From an uncultured Flavobacteriales bacterium (GTDB taxonomy: Bacteria; Bacteroidota; Bacteroidia; Flavobacteriales_D; Crocinitomicaceae), in the NCBI GenBank assembly GCA_937876195.1, contig CALEIK010000039.1:1-44302 (forward strand): a DNA stretch of 44,302 bases, read 5' to 3'. The notes under the pieces were generated by a model that searched no databases, had not been told where the DNA came from, and worked only from the letters and a program-made list of their open reading frames with translations. Below, piece by piece: positions 24,031-32,630 of this stretch; within the stretch, counting starts at the first letter, position 1, and each line of letters opens with the position of its first letter. The translations under genes and the position numbers were made by a program.

Positions 24031-24590
24031 TGATTGTTCAACACATTAAAAAGGAAGAATATTCCACAACGAATTGGTCGGGAGGCACCACTTCTGAATT
24101 GTTCATCTATCCTGAAGGCGCAAATTTTCAAAAGGGAGATTATGACCTGCGTATCAGCATTGCAACCGTTGAAAGTGAGCAAAGCACGTTTACAACACTT
24201 CCTGATGTTGAAAGAAATTTGATGGTGTTAAAAGGAACGCTTCGTCTTGAACATGAAGATCACCACAGCATTGATTTGAATGAGTTTGACCAAGATTTCT
24301 TCAAGGGAGATTGGAAAACGACCAGTTTTGGCAAAGTGACCGATTTTAATGTAATGACTAAAAATGGCGCCAGTTCAAATGTACAAAAAGTTGATTTGAT
24401 TGCCGGTGAATTATTGACCTTGGCCTCCTCTTATGCATTGCAGTTTGTATATGTGTTACACGGAAGTGTTCAGTTAAATGGAACAACAGCAAAGGAAGGT
24501 GAATCATTCGCAATTCAAACGGTCAATTATCCTAAAATTATTGCCGAACAAAAAGCGAGCATCATCTTAGTTTCCGTTGATTTTAAATAA
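24030..24590 (+). CDS. hutD: HutD/Ves family cupin protein
   Basis: This 186-residue protein has a double-cupin-like layout with the HutD signatures TTNWSGGTTSELFIYPEG (about 11-28), DLRISIATVESEQSTFTTLPDVERNLMVL and a C-terminal cupin strand pair. HutD accompanies histidine-utilisation genes and has been suggested to limit pathway flux by binding an intermediate such as formylglutamate. It is directly coupled to hutF (one-base overlap). The first three enzymes of the pathway (HutH, HutU, HutI) are not in this window. Confidence 0.88.
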   Translation: MIVQHIKKEEYSTTNWSGGTTSELFIYPEGANFQKGDYDLRISIATVESEQSTFTTLPDVERNLMVLKGTLRLEHEDHHSIDLNEFDQDFFKGDWKTTSFGKVTDFNVMTKNGASSNVQKVDLIAGELLTLASSYALQFVYVLHGSVQLNGTTAKEGESFAIQTVNYPKIIAEQKASIILVSVDFK

Positions 24591-25023
24591 TCGGCTCCTC
24601 CACCACAACGGTATCGACTCCTTCTTCAAATTCCTCATCGTCCCAATCTTCCCACTCATTCGGATCAAACGAATCGTGCTCCGGTTCGTCATCACAACCA
24701 TAATACGTATATCGCTCGGTTAAATCGTCTGTTTCGAACAAAATAAAAATTTCACCATAATTACACACCTTCTCGTAATTCGTTTGCAGATGTCCCATAA
24801 TACTATCTGCTATCAAGGCATAATCATCAGAACTTGTTTTACGAATTGTGAGGGTCAACGTCTTATTTCCATTGTCGTAATTTGTGGAGACCCCAACGTA
24901 CTTACATCCACAAGCTTGCTTTGTTATCTTGCGAATTTCATTGGACCGCTTCATCTCTTTGGCAATCAGCTTACACCCAGTGAAGGTAAGTAGGATAGAA
25001 AGTAATAGTATGTAGTTTTTCAT
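24583..25023 (-). CDS. Small lipoprotein with acidic C-terminus, unknown function
   Basis: This 146-residue precursor has a lipoprotein signal ending in the lipobox LTFTGC (Cys17). The mature part has further cysteines (two in ACGCKY, one in KVCNYG and one in YYGCDD) and a very acidic tail (EDWDDEEFEEGVDTVVVEEP). It could be disulfide-bonded in the periplasm or bind cations at the tail; both are inference. An exact -7 box TATATTTG lies at 25041-25048 on the minus strand, 17 nt upstream. Its 3' end overlaps hutD by 8 bp in convergent orientation. Confidence 0.75.
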   Translation of the reverse strand: MKNYILLLSILLTFTGCKLIAKEMKRSNEIRKITKQACGCKYVGVSTNYDNGNKTLTLTIRKTSSDDYALIADSIMGHLQTNYEKVCNYGEIFILFETDDLTERYTYYGCDDEPEHDSFDPNEWEDWDDEEFEEGVDTVVVEEPII

Positions 25024-25040
25024 TGTAGTACTGTTTGAAA

Positions 25041-25048
25041 CAAATATA
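25041..25048 (-). promoter_or_regulatory. -7 box candidate (TATATTTG) for the acidic lipoprotein gene
   Basis: This is an exact TAnnTTTG match on the minus strand, 17 nt upstream of the start codon. No TTG is visible at normal -33 spacing. Confidence 0.4.
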
Positions 25049-25152
25049 CACGTTTTTTGTCACTAGCATTTCCATTATAACTCCTGAATTCAATAACTCA
25101 GAGTAGTTTTTCTTATATTTAACGGAAAGACAAAATCATTCAACAAAGGGCA

Positions 25153-27594
25153 ATGACACAGAAGCAAAAATCAAATCAATTTGAACTTAAAATCAGCATG
25201 CTTTTATTGCTGGTTATCGTTCTTGTTTCCGTAACTGGTTTCGTTGCTTACAAGCGTTTTTCACAAATTGTTAACCAGTTGACTGATGCATCCCGTCCAG
25301 ATTTACGTTTAATCACCGCTCAATCACTACTGAATCAGCTTTCAGATGTAGAAAACAGCGCCAAAACTTATAATCTCACCAATGATACTATCTATCTCAA
25401 TCAATTTTTTCATTCTACCGAAGGAATAGAAGAAAAAGTGGCGACACTAAAAATGCTCAACATTGATAAAAAACATGAGTTGGATGTGAATAAAATTGAC
25501 TCATTAATCAATGAGAAAATTCTTGTACTTAGCGACTTATTGATTATTCAAGATGAATTTCGCGTTGAAAGAGTATTGAACAAAATAGTTTCCAAAATCA
25601 ATGTAAACGAGCAGGAGAAAACGAACTTAGGGGAGCCTGAAGCTGTTTTGCAAGATCAGTCCAAAAAGAACTTCTTCAATTGGTTTAAGCCAAAACGTGA
25701 GAAAAGTGACTCGATAGCAAAGGAAGCTCAAAAGACAAAGCACTCGCAAAACCTAAACAATGAAATAAAAAAGGTAAAGACCGAGGAAATGGACATCGAA
25801 AATCAACTTCGGGTAAAGGAGTTAGCGCTCATTGTTTCCAATCAAGAATTATCGCAAAAGCTGAGTGACTTAATTGAAGACTTCAAAGCACAGGAAAAAG
25901 GTGAATTGATACAGATAAGTAATGAGGCTAAAAAACAAGCCAAATCGACGAATCGACAAATTGCGTTGTTTTGCATTTCGGTAGGAATTTTACTTTTCTT
26001 TGTTGCCTATCTCATCACGCGATATGTTCGAAGCAATAACCGCTATAAACAAGCGATGAAAACAGCGCAGTTAGAAGCTGAACAAATTGCCATTTCGCGT
26101 CAACAGTTTTTAGCGAATATGAGTCATGAAATACGCACACCGATGAATGCAATTTCGGGATTTGCTTCACTATTGAAGAAAAGTGATCTTACACCAGAGC
26201 AATCGGAACAACTTGAAATGATAATGAAATCATCTGAGCACCTCATTTATTTAATCAATGACGTGTTGGATTTCTCTAAGCTCCAAAGTGGTAAATTGAA
26301 GCTTGAAAAAATAAACTTTTCCCCACATCAAATTGTCACGGATGTTGTAGAGTTCACAAAACAACTAGCAGCCGACAAGGATATTCTCATTAGTAGTGAA
26401 ATAGACAAAAAAAGTCCCAAAAATTTGCTCGGTGATCCTTTTCGTTTTCGGCAAATATTATTGAACTTGATGAGCAATGCTGCAAAGTTCACAGAAACAG
26501 GGAGCGTTAAATTAGTGCTTTCATCAAAAAAAATAAGTAAAGAAGAGATTCTACTCACCATTAGTATTGAGGATACTGGAATAGGAATGAATGAAGAAAC
26601 TAGCGCGCGAATTTTTAATGAATTTGAACAAGCGGATGTCAGTACTTCAAGAAATTTTGGAGGCACAGGATTAGGACTATCAATTACTCGAAAGCTTGTC
26701 GAAATGCATGGTGGAACAATCAATTTAACCAGTGAGTCCGGTGTTGGTACATCCATTATGATTGAAATGCCGTACACAATTGCCACTGAGACAGTAGTAG
26801 CTGCACCCAAAATAAATGTCGATTTTCTTAAAGGCTTAAACATCCTCATCATAGATGATGCGCTTTTCAATCGTAAACTACTGTCTACAATTCTGACGAA
26901 CTACGGTGCAAATATTTATGAGGCAGACAATGGGAAGTTGGCACTCGACACTTTAAAAAACACCACTATTGACCTTATTCTCACAGACATACGAATGCCG
27001 GTAATGGATGGTATTGAGGCTACAAAACATATTAGAAAACTGACAAATAGTGATAAGAGAAATGTAAAAATAATTGTCCTGACTGCAGCTGTGAATGATT
27101 CAGATATTGAGCAATATAAGGCAATCGGCGCTAATGGTTTTATACCAAAACCGTTCAATGAAGAAGATCTGTTAAGAGAAATTCAGCGTGTATTCTTTCC
27201 AAACGAAAAACCAAAATCTGCTCCTAAGAAGGCGAATGAAAAACTCACAAATGGTGCAGTTGATTTTAGCTACCTAAAGAAAGTGAGCGGTAGTGACGAA
27301 GATTTTTATAAGGAAATGCTGGATACATTTATAAAAACTACACTTTCTGGACTGGAATTAATCAAGGTCGCCCATCAAAACGATGACTACCAAATGGTAT
27401 GCAATCAGGCGCATAAAATTTCCTCCCCGTGCAAACACATTGGCGCGAATAATTTATATAACCTCCTAAAGCAGATTGAAAAAATCACGCGAGATTCGAC
27501 CGATCTAAAATCACTTCCAAAATTGCTACAAGAATTAACGATTGAAGTAGATTTAGTAATTTCAGAAACAAAAGAAGAACTTAGTAATTATTGA
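25153..27594 (+). CDS. Membrane-bound hybrid histidine kinase with receiver and HPt domains
   Basis: This is an 813-residue BarA-like phosphorelay protein. Transmembrane helices are at about 13-32 and 270-292. The region between them is an extracytoplasmic, coiled-coil-rich sensor with a basic insertion (FNWFKPKREKSD). HisKA with MSHEIRTPMN (His325), an ATPase domain (DPFRFRQILLNLMSNAAKF, DTGIGM, GGTGLGLSI), a receiver (Asp612 in LTDIRMPVMDG, PKPFNE) and a C-terminal HPt (His754 in QAHKISSPCKHIGA) follow. Phosphate should pass H325-D612-H754 and then to a separate receiver. The sigma-54 regulator starting 4 bp downstream is the natural acceptor. Confidence 0.93.
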   Translation: MTQKQKSNQFELKISMLLLLVIVLVSVTGFVAYKRFSQIVNQLTDASRPDLRLITAQSLLNQLSDVENSAKTYNLTNDTIYLNQFFHSTEGIEEKVATLKMLNIDKKHELDVNKIDSLINEKILVLSDLLIIQDEFRVERVLNKIVSKINVNEQEKTNLGEPEAVLQDQSKKNFFNWFKPKREKSDSIAKEAQKTKHSQNLNNEIKKVKTEEMDIENQLRVKELALIVSNQELSQKLSDLIEDFKAQEKGELIQISNEAKKQAKSTNRQIALFCISVGILLFFVAYLITRYVRSNNRYKQAMKTAQLEAEQIAISRQQFLANMSHEIRTPMNAISGFASLLKKSDLTPEQSEQLEMIMKSSEHLIYLINDVLDFSKLQSGKLKLEKINFSPHQIVTDVVEFTKQLAADKDILISSEIDKKSPKNLLGDPFRFRQILLNLMSNAAKFTETGSVKLVLSSKKISKEEILLTISIEDTGIGMNEETSARIFNEFEQADVSTSRNFGGTGLGLSITRKLVEMHGGTINLTSESGVGTSIMIEMPYTIATETVVAAPKINVDFLKGLNILIIDDALFNRKLLSTILTNYGANIYEADNGKLALDTLKNTTIDLILTDIRMPVMDGIEATKHIRKLTNSDKRNVKIIVLTAAVNDSDIEQYKAIGANGFIPKPFNEEDLLREIQRVFFPNEKPKSAPKKANEKLTNGAVDFSYLKKVSGSDEDFYKEMLDTFIKTTLSGLELIKVAHQNDDYQMVCNQAHKISSPCKHIGANNLYNLLKQIEKITRDSTDLKSLPKLLQELTIEVDLVISETKEELSNY

Positions 27595-27598
27595 TTTT

Positions 27599-28954
27599 AT
27601 GAGCGAACTTCCTTTCACCGTGTATATTGTTGAAGATAATGAGTGGTACAACCGACTGCTAGTCCACAACTTATCACTTAATCCAGACTATGTTGTAAAA
27701 TCCTTTTTTTCTGGAAAGGATCTACTTGCTGAGCTTTCGAATCAACCGGACGTCGTTACACTGGATTTTAGACTTCCAGACATGAATGGCGATGAGCTCT
27801 TGAAAAAAATAAAACAGGAATACCCTGCGATTGAGGTGATTGTAATTTCGGAACAGCAGGAAGTAGAAACTGCAGTTCAACTTTTAAAACTAGGCGCATA
27901 CGATTACCTCGTGAAATCAGATGACATTCGTGATCGTTTATTAAATGCTGTCAATCATCTCCGTAAAAGCGCTGGATTAAAACACGAACTGGAAACATTA
28001 AAACAGGAAGTCGCGAATAAATATGACTTCCAGAAAACAATTATTGGACAAAGCGATGCGCTGAAGAACTTGTTTAAATTGATTTCAAAAGCTACAGAGA
28101 CGTCTATTACAGTCACCATTACTGGTGAAACGGGTACAGGAAAAGAAGTGGTCGCTAAAGCCATCCATTACAATTCATCCCGAAAAAACAAACCTTTCAT
28201 TGCTATAAATATGGCTGCGCTGCCTGCGGAACTCATCGAAAGCGAGCTTTTTGGTTATGAGAAGGGGGCATTTACAGGTGCCACAGCAAGACGGATAGGA
28301 AAATTTGAAGAAGCCAGCGGTGGTACTCTCTTTTTGGATGAAATTGGAGAAATGGACATTTTATTTCAGGCAAAATTACTTCGAGCACTGCAAGAAAAAG
28401 AAATTACCCGAATTGGGAGCAATACGCCGATAAAAGTCGATTGTCGAATTATTGTTGCCACCAATCGCGATCTGCAGACCGAAGTAAAGGAAAAAAAATT
28501 CAGGGAAGATCTCTACTATCGACTGTTTGGACTTCCTATTCATCTTCCAGCACTAAGAGATAGAGATAACGACGTCTTGCTACTAGCGAAACATTTTATG
28601 ACAGTGTTTTGTAAAGAAAATGGATTGCCGTCAAAAACGTTGAGCGATGATGCAAAGTTTAAACTGATGAATTATCAATGGCCTGGAAATATCCGAGAAT
28701 TAAAATCGGTAATTGAACTCGGTGTTGTTATGGCGGACAAAAATGAAGTTAAAGCGAGTGATTTAACCATTAAAATTGCTGAAATTCTGCCAAATATTAT
28801 CTCGGAAAGCAAAACTATGAGGGATTATTCCATTGAAATTGTGCTGCACTACATGGAAAAACACAATAATAACACAAAACTAGTTGCCGATGAATTAGAT
28901 ATTGGTCAGACTACCGTCTATCGTCTTTTAAAAGAAGCGAAAGAAAACCGTTAG
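27599..28954 (+). CDS. Sigma-54-dependent response regulator (NtrC family)
   Basis: This 451-residue activator has an N-terminal receiver (acceptor Asp56 in LDFRLPDMNG). The AAA+ domain has Walker A GETGTGKE (176-183), the sigma-54 contact loop GAFTGA (223-228) and Walker B LFLDE (D247/E248). A C-terminal Fis-type helix-turn-helix (NNTKLVADELDIGQTTVYRLLKEA) completes it. It should activate sigma-54 promoters once phosphorylated, presumably by the hybrid kinase encoded just upstream. No convincing -24/-12 promoter was found in the neighbouring gaps, so its targets may be elsewhere. Confidence 0.95.
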   Translation: MSELPFTVYIVEDNEWYNRLLVHNLSLNPDYVVKSFFSGKDLLAELSNQPDVVTLDFRLPDMNGDELLKKIKQEYPAIEVIVISEQQEVETAVQLLKLGAYDYLVKSDDIRDRLLNAVNHLRKSAGLKHELETLKQEVANKYDFQKTIIGQSDALKNLFKLISKATETSITVTITGETGTGKEVVAKAIHYNSSRKNKPFIAINMAALPAELIESELFGYEKGAFTGATARRIGKFEEASGGTLFLDEIGEMDILFQAKLLRALQEKEITRIGSNTPIKVDCRIIVATNRDLQTEVKEKKFREDLYYRLFGLPIHLPALRDRDNDVLLLAKHFMTVFCKENGLPSKTLSDDAKFKLMNYQWPGNIRELKSVIELGVVMADKNEVKASDLTIKIAEILPNIISESKTMRDYSIEIVLHYMEKHNNNTKLVADELDIGQTTVYRLLKEAKENR

Positions 28955-28993
28955 TGGAACGCATCTTGTCACTATAGTATTAAAACATGTATT

Positions 28994-29395
28994 ATGGAAA
29001 CAATAAAAAACAAAATCTTCCTTGTCGAAGACAGCAAGATCATCAGCGGAATATTAAAAGTAATATTAGAAAAAAATGGCGCGTTTGAAGTGTTCACATT
29101 TACAAATTTGGACGATACACTTTCTGCGTTAAAAGAAAATACTCCTAAAATTATTGTCACAGATTATTATTTGGATCATAAGGAAAACTCCATGAATAAT
29201 GGGGGACAGCTCGCAGCAGCAGTAAAGAAAACTCATCCGAATATTATCATCCTATTGCTTACAGGAATGGAAACGACCAGTACTTTGCCACCAAAAGAAC
29301 TTCAGTATTTTGACTTTGTTTTAAATAAAAATGAAAGCGAAGTTATGGACAACTTAGAGCGTCAACTTTTGACATTGGTTCACCAAAAAGTATAG
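28994..29395 (+). CDS. Single-domain response regulator
   Basis: This 133-residue receiver-only protein has the acidic pair VEDS (11-14), acceptor Asp57 in VTDYYLD, a switch Thr in LLLTGME and a Lys in VLNKNES. The loop after Asp57 contains an unusual insertion (HKENSMNNGGQLAAAV) compared with ordinary receivers. It has no output domain. It follows the NtrC-type gene by 39 bp and may be a phosphate sink or a second acceptor for the HPt domain of the hybrid kinase. Confidence 0.85.
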   Translation: METIKNKIFLVEDSKIISGILKVILEKNGAFEVFTFTNLDDTLSALKENTPKIIVTDYYLDHKENSMNNGGQLAAAVKKTHPNIIILLLTGMETTSTLPPKELQYFDFVLNKNESEVMDNLERQLLTLVHQKV

Positions 29396-29402
29396 TTTTT
29401 CA

Positions 29403-29438
29403 TTTTCATTTTGAAAAAAATAACTTTCAAATTGAAAA
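29403..29438. repeat. 14-bp inverted repeat (hairpin 1) after the receiver gene
   Basis: TTTTCATTTTGAAA (29403-29416) and TTTCAAATTGAAAA (29425-29438) pair with one mismatch around an 8-nt loop. It starts 7 nt after the stop codon. No T-tract follows, so it is not a classical terminator on its own; it may protect the transcript end or act together with the next hairpin. Confidence 0.5.
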
Positions 29439-29447
29439 TAAATCTTC

Positions 29448-29486
29448 AGCGCTGATTTTGTACTTTCAATAAAATCAGCGCTTTTG
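29448..29486 (+). terminator. Terminator-like hairpin (hairpin 2) before the DUF4382 gene
   Basis: The perfect 12-bp stem AGCGCTGATTTT/AAAATCAGCGCT (29448-29459 with 29471-29482) has an 11-nt loop and is followed by TTTTGACATTTTTTTG. It most likely ends the kinase-regulator operon. Confidence 0.65.
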
Positions 29487-29549
29487 ACATTTTTTTGACG
29501 ATTGGTTCAGTATTGGTATTTCGAAAAATGAATCATAAAACGAAATGAC

Positions 29550-30107
29550 ATGAAAAATTTAAAATTGAAATCACTCATAACATTGATGGTATTGATGTTT
29601 GTGGCAGTAAGTTGTGTGAAAGAAGATCAAACAGGTGAAATAACAGTAAAAATGACAGACGCTCCTGCCGACTTCACACAGGTAAATGTTGAAATTAAAG
29701 AAGTCTGGGTGCATTACGGCGGTAATAACAGTGGCATCAATGGCTGGGTAAAACTTGAAACCAATGCCGGTGTGTACAATTTATTGGAGTTGCAGAATGA
29801 TGTGACGGCGGTAATTGCAAATCAATCAGCGCTTGCAGTAGGTAACATCAATCAAATACGACTGATACTCGGTGAAAATAATTATGCGGTAGCAGTTGAA
29901 AATGGTTTAGAAATCAACTACAGCCTGTTGCTCTCTAGTCAAGACCAAACAGGACTAAAAATCAACGTTAACAGCGAAATTAAAGCGAATCAGACACTGC
30001 AGATAGTTGTGGATTTTGATGCCGAGGCCTCTATCGTAGTGCAAGGAAACGGTGAGTTTCGTTTAAAACCAGTAATTCATGTGGAAAGTGTAGCGCATGT
30101 GCAATAG
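29550..30107 (+). CDS. DUF4382 domain lipoprotein
   Basis: This 185-residue precursor has a lipoprotein-like signal ending VAVSC (Cys22). The mature part carries the DUF4382 pattern: GEITVKMTDAPADFTQVNVEIKEVWVH, a central LETNAGVYNLLELQN and the end FRLKPVIHV. These are beta-rich secreted proteins of unknown function, common in Bacteroidota. It lies behind its own upstream hairpin and a downstream terminator, so it is probably a single-gene unit. Confidence 0.9.
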   Translation: MKNLKLKSLITLMVLMFVAVSCVKEDQTGEITVKMTDAPADFTQVNVEIKEVWVHYGGNNSGINGWVKLETNAGVYNLLELQNDVTAVIANQSALAVGNINQIRLILGENNYAVAVENGLEINYSLLLSSQDQTGLKINVNSEIKANQTLQIVVDFDAEASIVVQGNGEFRLKPVIHVESVAHVQ

Positions 30108-30146
30108 CTGCCTCGTGCTGCCTTCCACTTCCTCATATAACAAATA

Positions 30147-30184
30147 AAAAAACCTCCTGCATTTCGGTGCATGAGGTTTTTTAC
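30147..30184 (+). terminator. Intrinsic terminator after the DUF4382 gene
   Basis: The stem AAAAAACCTC/GAGGTTTTTT is extended by TGCA/TGCA after one mismatch, around a TTTCGG loop. The sequence is symmetric enough to work in both directions. Confidence 0.85.
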
Positions 30185-30215
30185 TGGACAATAATTTCAA
30201 AATAATGCATGATAA

Positions 30216-30248
30216 TTTTGTTGAAATAAATGAAGAATGATAAATTTG
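30216..30248 (+). promoter_or_regulatory. Textbook Bacteroidota promoter (TTTTG and TAAATTTG)
   Basis: TTTTG (30216-30220) is followed after 20 nt by the exact -7 box TAAATTTG (30241-30248); a second TTG at 30221 gives a 17-nt spacer. The box ends 24 nt before the ATG at 30273, which argues against the longer reading frame starting at 30237. Confidence 0.7.
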
Positions 30249-30272
30249 GAGAAAAAATGTAAAACCCAAATT

Positions 30273-30788
30273 ATGAGAAAATTAACTTCACTCCTTCCCT
30301 TTGCACTTTTGTTGCTTTTTGCATCATGCGGAGAGCAAGATACACCTGAAAATGCAAGGAAATACTACCAAAGTATAGTAAAAGACAAGACGAATCCTAT
30401 CGTTAACGAATATGAAAAGGACCTCATTGAATCCTTCAAAAATTACATCGCTGCTGACATGTCTGATAAATATATCAAACTTGAAGTTAAGGTAATTGAA
30501 ACGGTCAACGAACTCGATAAAATGAAAGATTACCATGGAGACGCTTCTCTTTTGAATGATGCAAAAGAATTATTGGCTGCCTATAAAAAATCGCTTCCAC
30601 TCTATAAAAAGAAAGTAGCCATTGAATCACTTTCCGACAAAGAATATACAGAAGCAAAAGAAAAGGAATCCAAAGAGTTGATGGATGAAATAAACAGCTT
30701 ATTGAACGACGTGAACGAAAAATTCCGATTGACAACTCAAGTATTTGGAAAAGTACACAATTTCGAAATTGAAAAACTAACGTACTAA
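30273..30788 (+). CDS. Hypothetical lipoprotein, helical
   Basis: This 171-residue precursor starts MRKLTSLLPFALLLLFASC, a clear lipoprotein signal with the lipidated Cys at 19. The mature part is highly charged and predicted helical (Lys/Glu-rich, with repeated pairs such as AKEKESKELMDEINSLL), resembling small DUF4142-like or coiled-coil periplasmic lipoproteins, but no family is recognised. An upstream in-frame ATG at 30237 is rejected because it would precede the promoter and bury the signal peptide. Terminators lie on both sides. Confidence 0.8.
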   Translation: MRKLTSLLPFALLLLFASCGEQDTPENARKYYQSIVKDKTNPIVNEYEKDLIESFKNYIAADMSDKYIKLEVKVIETVNELDKMKDYHGDASLLNDAKELLAAYKKSLPLYKKKVAIESLSDKEYTEAKEKESKELMDEINSLLNDVNEKFRLTTQVFGKVHNFEIEKLTY

Positions 30789-30810
30789 ACACACCAATTC
30801 AATACACATT

Positions 30811-30844
30811 AAAACTCATTCGTTCAACGGATGAGTTTTTTTTT
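30811..30844 (+). terminator. Intrinsic terminator after the helical lipoprotein gene
   Basis: The stem AAAACTCAT/ATGAGTTTT continues with a T-G wobble and CG/CG around a TTCAA loop, and runs into nine Ts. Confidence 0.88.
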
Positions 30845-30906
30845 GAAGAACGAAATTGAAATATCCAACACTTTGCACAGAAATCTAAATGATTATTTTT
30901 AACCAC

Positions 30907-31809
30907 ATGATCACAAAAATCACTTTTATCACCTCCCTGTCATTTTGGGTTTGTTGTTTTGGACAAACTGTCAACAAGGTCCCAGAGAGAACCGACGACA
31001 ATGTTATCGTCGCATCGTACAATATCAAATGGATTGGTCAAACCAAGCATGACTTCAAAAAATTGGCAAAAGTGATTGCCAATTTTGATATATGTGGCAT
31101 TGTCGAAGTGAAAAAGGAAAATGCCATTGCGGAACTGACCCGACAACTTGAAGTACTCACGAATAAAGATTGGGGGTATACATATGGGTTCAGAACAACA
31201 AATCCAGCCGGGAACTATTACGAAGCATACGCCGCGATCTACCGTAGAGATCGGGTACAACTTGGAGATGGTATCATTAGCAATGTCTATGACCCGAGAG
31301 AAGCTTATCGCAATGACCCGTATGTCGTTTCATTTAAACGCGGAAATTTTGATTTTGCTCTTTTTCTTATACATACGCGCTGGAGCAATGATGACGATGG
31401 TACTCGGGAAAAAGAGGTGCAAGAAATTGCAGCTCAAGTAGAGTTTTTCCAAAAAGTCACCAAGGAAAGAGACCTGCTCATCATGGGCGATTTCAACTAC
31501 CCTGGAACTTCAACCGTGATGAAAGAAATGGCGAACGACATAGGTTTTGTGCAATGCGATTTAGACCCATTGACCACATATAAAAAAGACTGCTCAGCCT
31601 ATGCGAATGCGTATGACCATATCTATGTATCCGAGAAAAAAACAGCAGGCAACAAAGAATATATCGAAGGAAGTGCTCAAGCCTTCGACGTGACACACTA
31701 TATCTACGGCAATAATTCACCCTCGAGCATGAAGAAATCCAAATCAGATCTATCCGATCACTTACCTGTATTTGCTGTGTTTAAAACAACACTGAGAGAC
31801 GATGACTAG
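30907..31809 (+). CDS. Secreted endonuclease/exonuclease/phosphatase family protein
   Basis: This 300-residue exported hydrolase has a signal peptide (about residues 1-20, ending CCFGQ). The DNase I-like fold motifs are all present: SYNIKWIG (first Asn), GIVEVKK (metal Glu), LIHTRW (catalytic His), MGDFNYPG (Asp/Asn) and the terminal SDHLPVFA (Asp-His). It could be an extracellular nuclease or a phosphodiesterase; the substrate cannot be fixed from sequence. The ATG at 30907 gives the neatest signal peptide. An alternative in-frame ATG at 30889 adds six residues. Confidence 0.88.
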   Translation: MITKITFITSLSFWVCCFGQTVNKVPERTDDNVIVASYNIKWIGQTKHDFKKLAKVIANFDICGIVEVKKENAIAELTRQLEVLTNKDWGYTYGFRTTNPAGNYYEAYAAIYRRDRVQLGDGIISNVYDPREAYRNDPYVVSFKRGNFDFALFLIHTRWSNDDDGTREKEVQEIAAQVEFFQKVTKERDLLIMGDFNYPGTSTVMKEMANDIGFVQCDLDPLTTYKKDCSAYANAYDHIYVSEKKTAGNKEYIEGSAQAFDVTHYIYGNNSPSSMKKSKSDLSDHLPVFAVFKTTLRDDD

Positions 31810-31942
31810 GTTGGTCTGCGAACTTTATACAATTTTACATTGGTACAAATTATAAGTTTGTTTCGGCTATCTAATTAAATGAAAAAAGTTAAATTTGTTG
31901 AGGTGTATGAGATTTTCATACCGCTTTAAATAAATAGTTACT

Positions 31943-32623
31943 ATGAGCAAAACCCACTACAAAACTCTCGTGCTTTCGTGTGCTGTTGCATTTTTTGTTT
32001 TAACAGGCTGTGATTCTACTAACAAAGAATCGACAAAGAGCACATTGCAAATCATGGGCTTGACAGAAGGGGCTGTAATTGAAGGAGATTCATCGTCGAG
32101 AACATTATATTTCACGTATAACTTCGGGAAACATGGGGCATTAAACATCCATCAGTTATCGGAAGATAGTTATACAAATAATCTGGCCAATGATCCCATT
32201 GAAAAAAATGTCGGTCAATTTGGATTATTCGCGTTGGCCCACGCTCAAGATTCAAAAGATTTACTTGTTTATGGTGATATTGAATTTAATTTAGTTGGGA
32301 CTTGTGGAAGTCAACCGTTGAATTTTCCAAAATATGGAAACATGCCTACGTTCAATGAGGAAAATGGAAAAAAATCCATTGATTTATCGAGAAACCTTCA
32401 ACTTCCTGAATTTGTACGCTACATGCACAGTGAATTAAACAACAGTAATTCGGCATGTTATTCTTTGGAAGAAATGGAAGAAAATCCAGCAATAGCGATG
32501 ACGCAAGATATCACGTTGCGCATGGATATTGTGTTCAATCACAAAACAAAATCTGGGGTAAGCGGCAAAAAAGAATATACGCTGTACTTCAAGCCTTCAT
32601 CACCAATCGAAGTATCTAACTAA
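31943..32623 (+). CDS. Hypothetical lipoprotein
   Basis: This 226-residue precursor has a signal ending in the lipobox VLTGC (Cys23). The mature protein is beta-rich and not recognised. Visible features are a Ser/Thr-rich linker, DGDIEFNLVGTCGSQPLNF-like central strands, two further cysteines that could form a disulfide, and a C-terminal beta segment (DITLRMDIVFNHKT...KEYTLYFKPSSP). It stands alone, is convergent with the HsdR_N-type gene, and has no clear promoter match at normal spacing. Confidence 0.75.
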   Translation: MSKTHYKTLVLSCAVAFFVLTGCDSTNKESTKSTLQIMGLTEGAVIEGDSSSRTLYFTYNFGKHGALNIHQLSEDSYTNNLANDPIEKNVGQFGLFALAHAQDSKDLLVYGDIEFNLVGTCGSQPLNFPKYGNMPTFNEENGKKSIDLSRNLQLPEFVRYMHSELNNSNSACYSLEEMEENPAIAMTQDITLRMDIVFNHKTKSGVSGKKEYTLYFKPSSPIEVSN

Positions 32624-32630
32624 TTACAAT

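Noticed and set aside
26328..26870. 180-codon open frame on the minus strand
   Set aside because: It is antisense to the ATPase domain of the hybrid kinase, which has all expected motifs.
29503..29517. Possible sigma-54 -24/-12 promoter (two TTGG motifs) before the DUF4382 gene
   Set aside because: The two GG pairs are 11 nt apart, one less than the strict sigma-54 spacing, and the -12 element lacks GC.
30237..30272. Upstream in-frame ATG for the helical lipoprotein
   Set aside because: It precedes the clear promoter box at 30241-30248 and would put 12 residues before an otherwise ideal lipoprotein signal.
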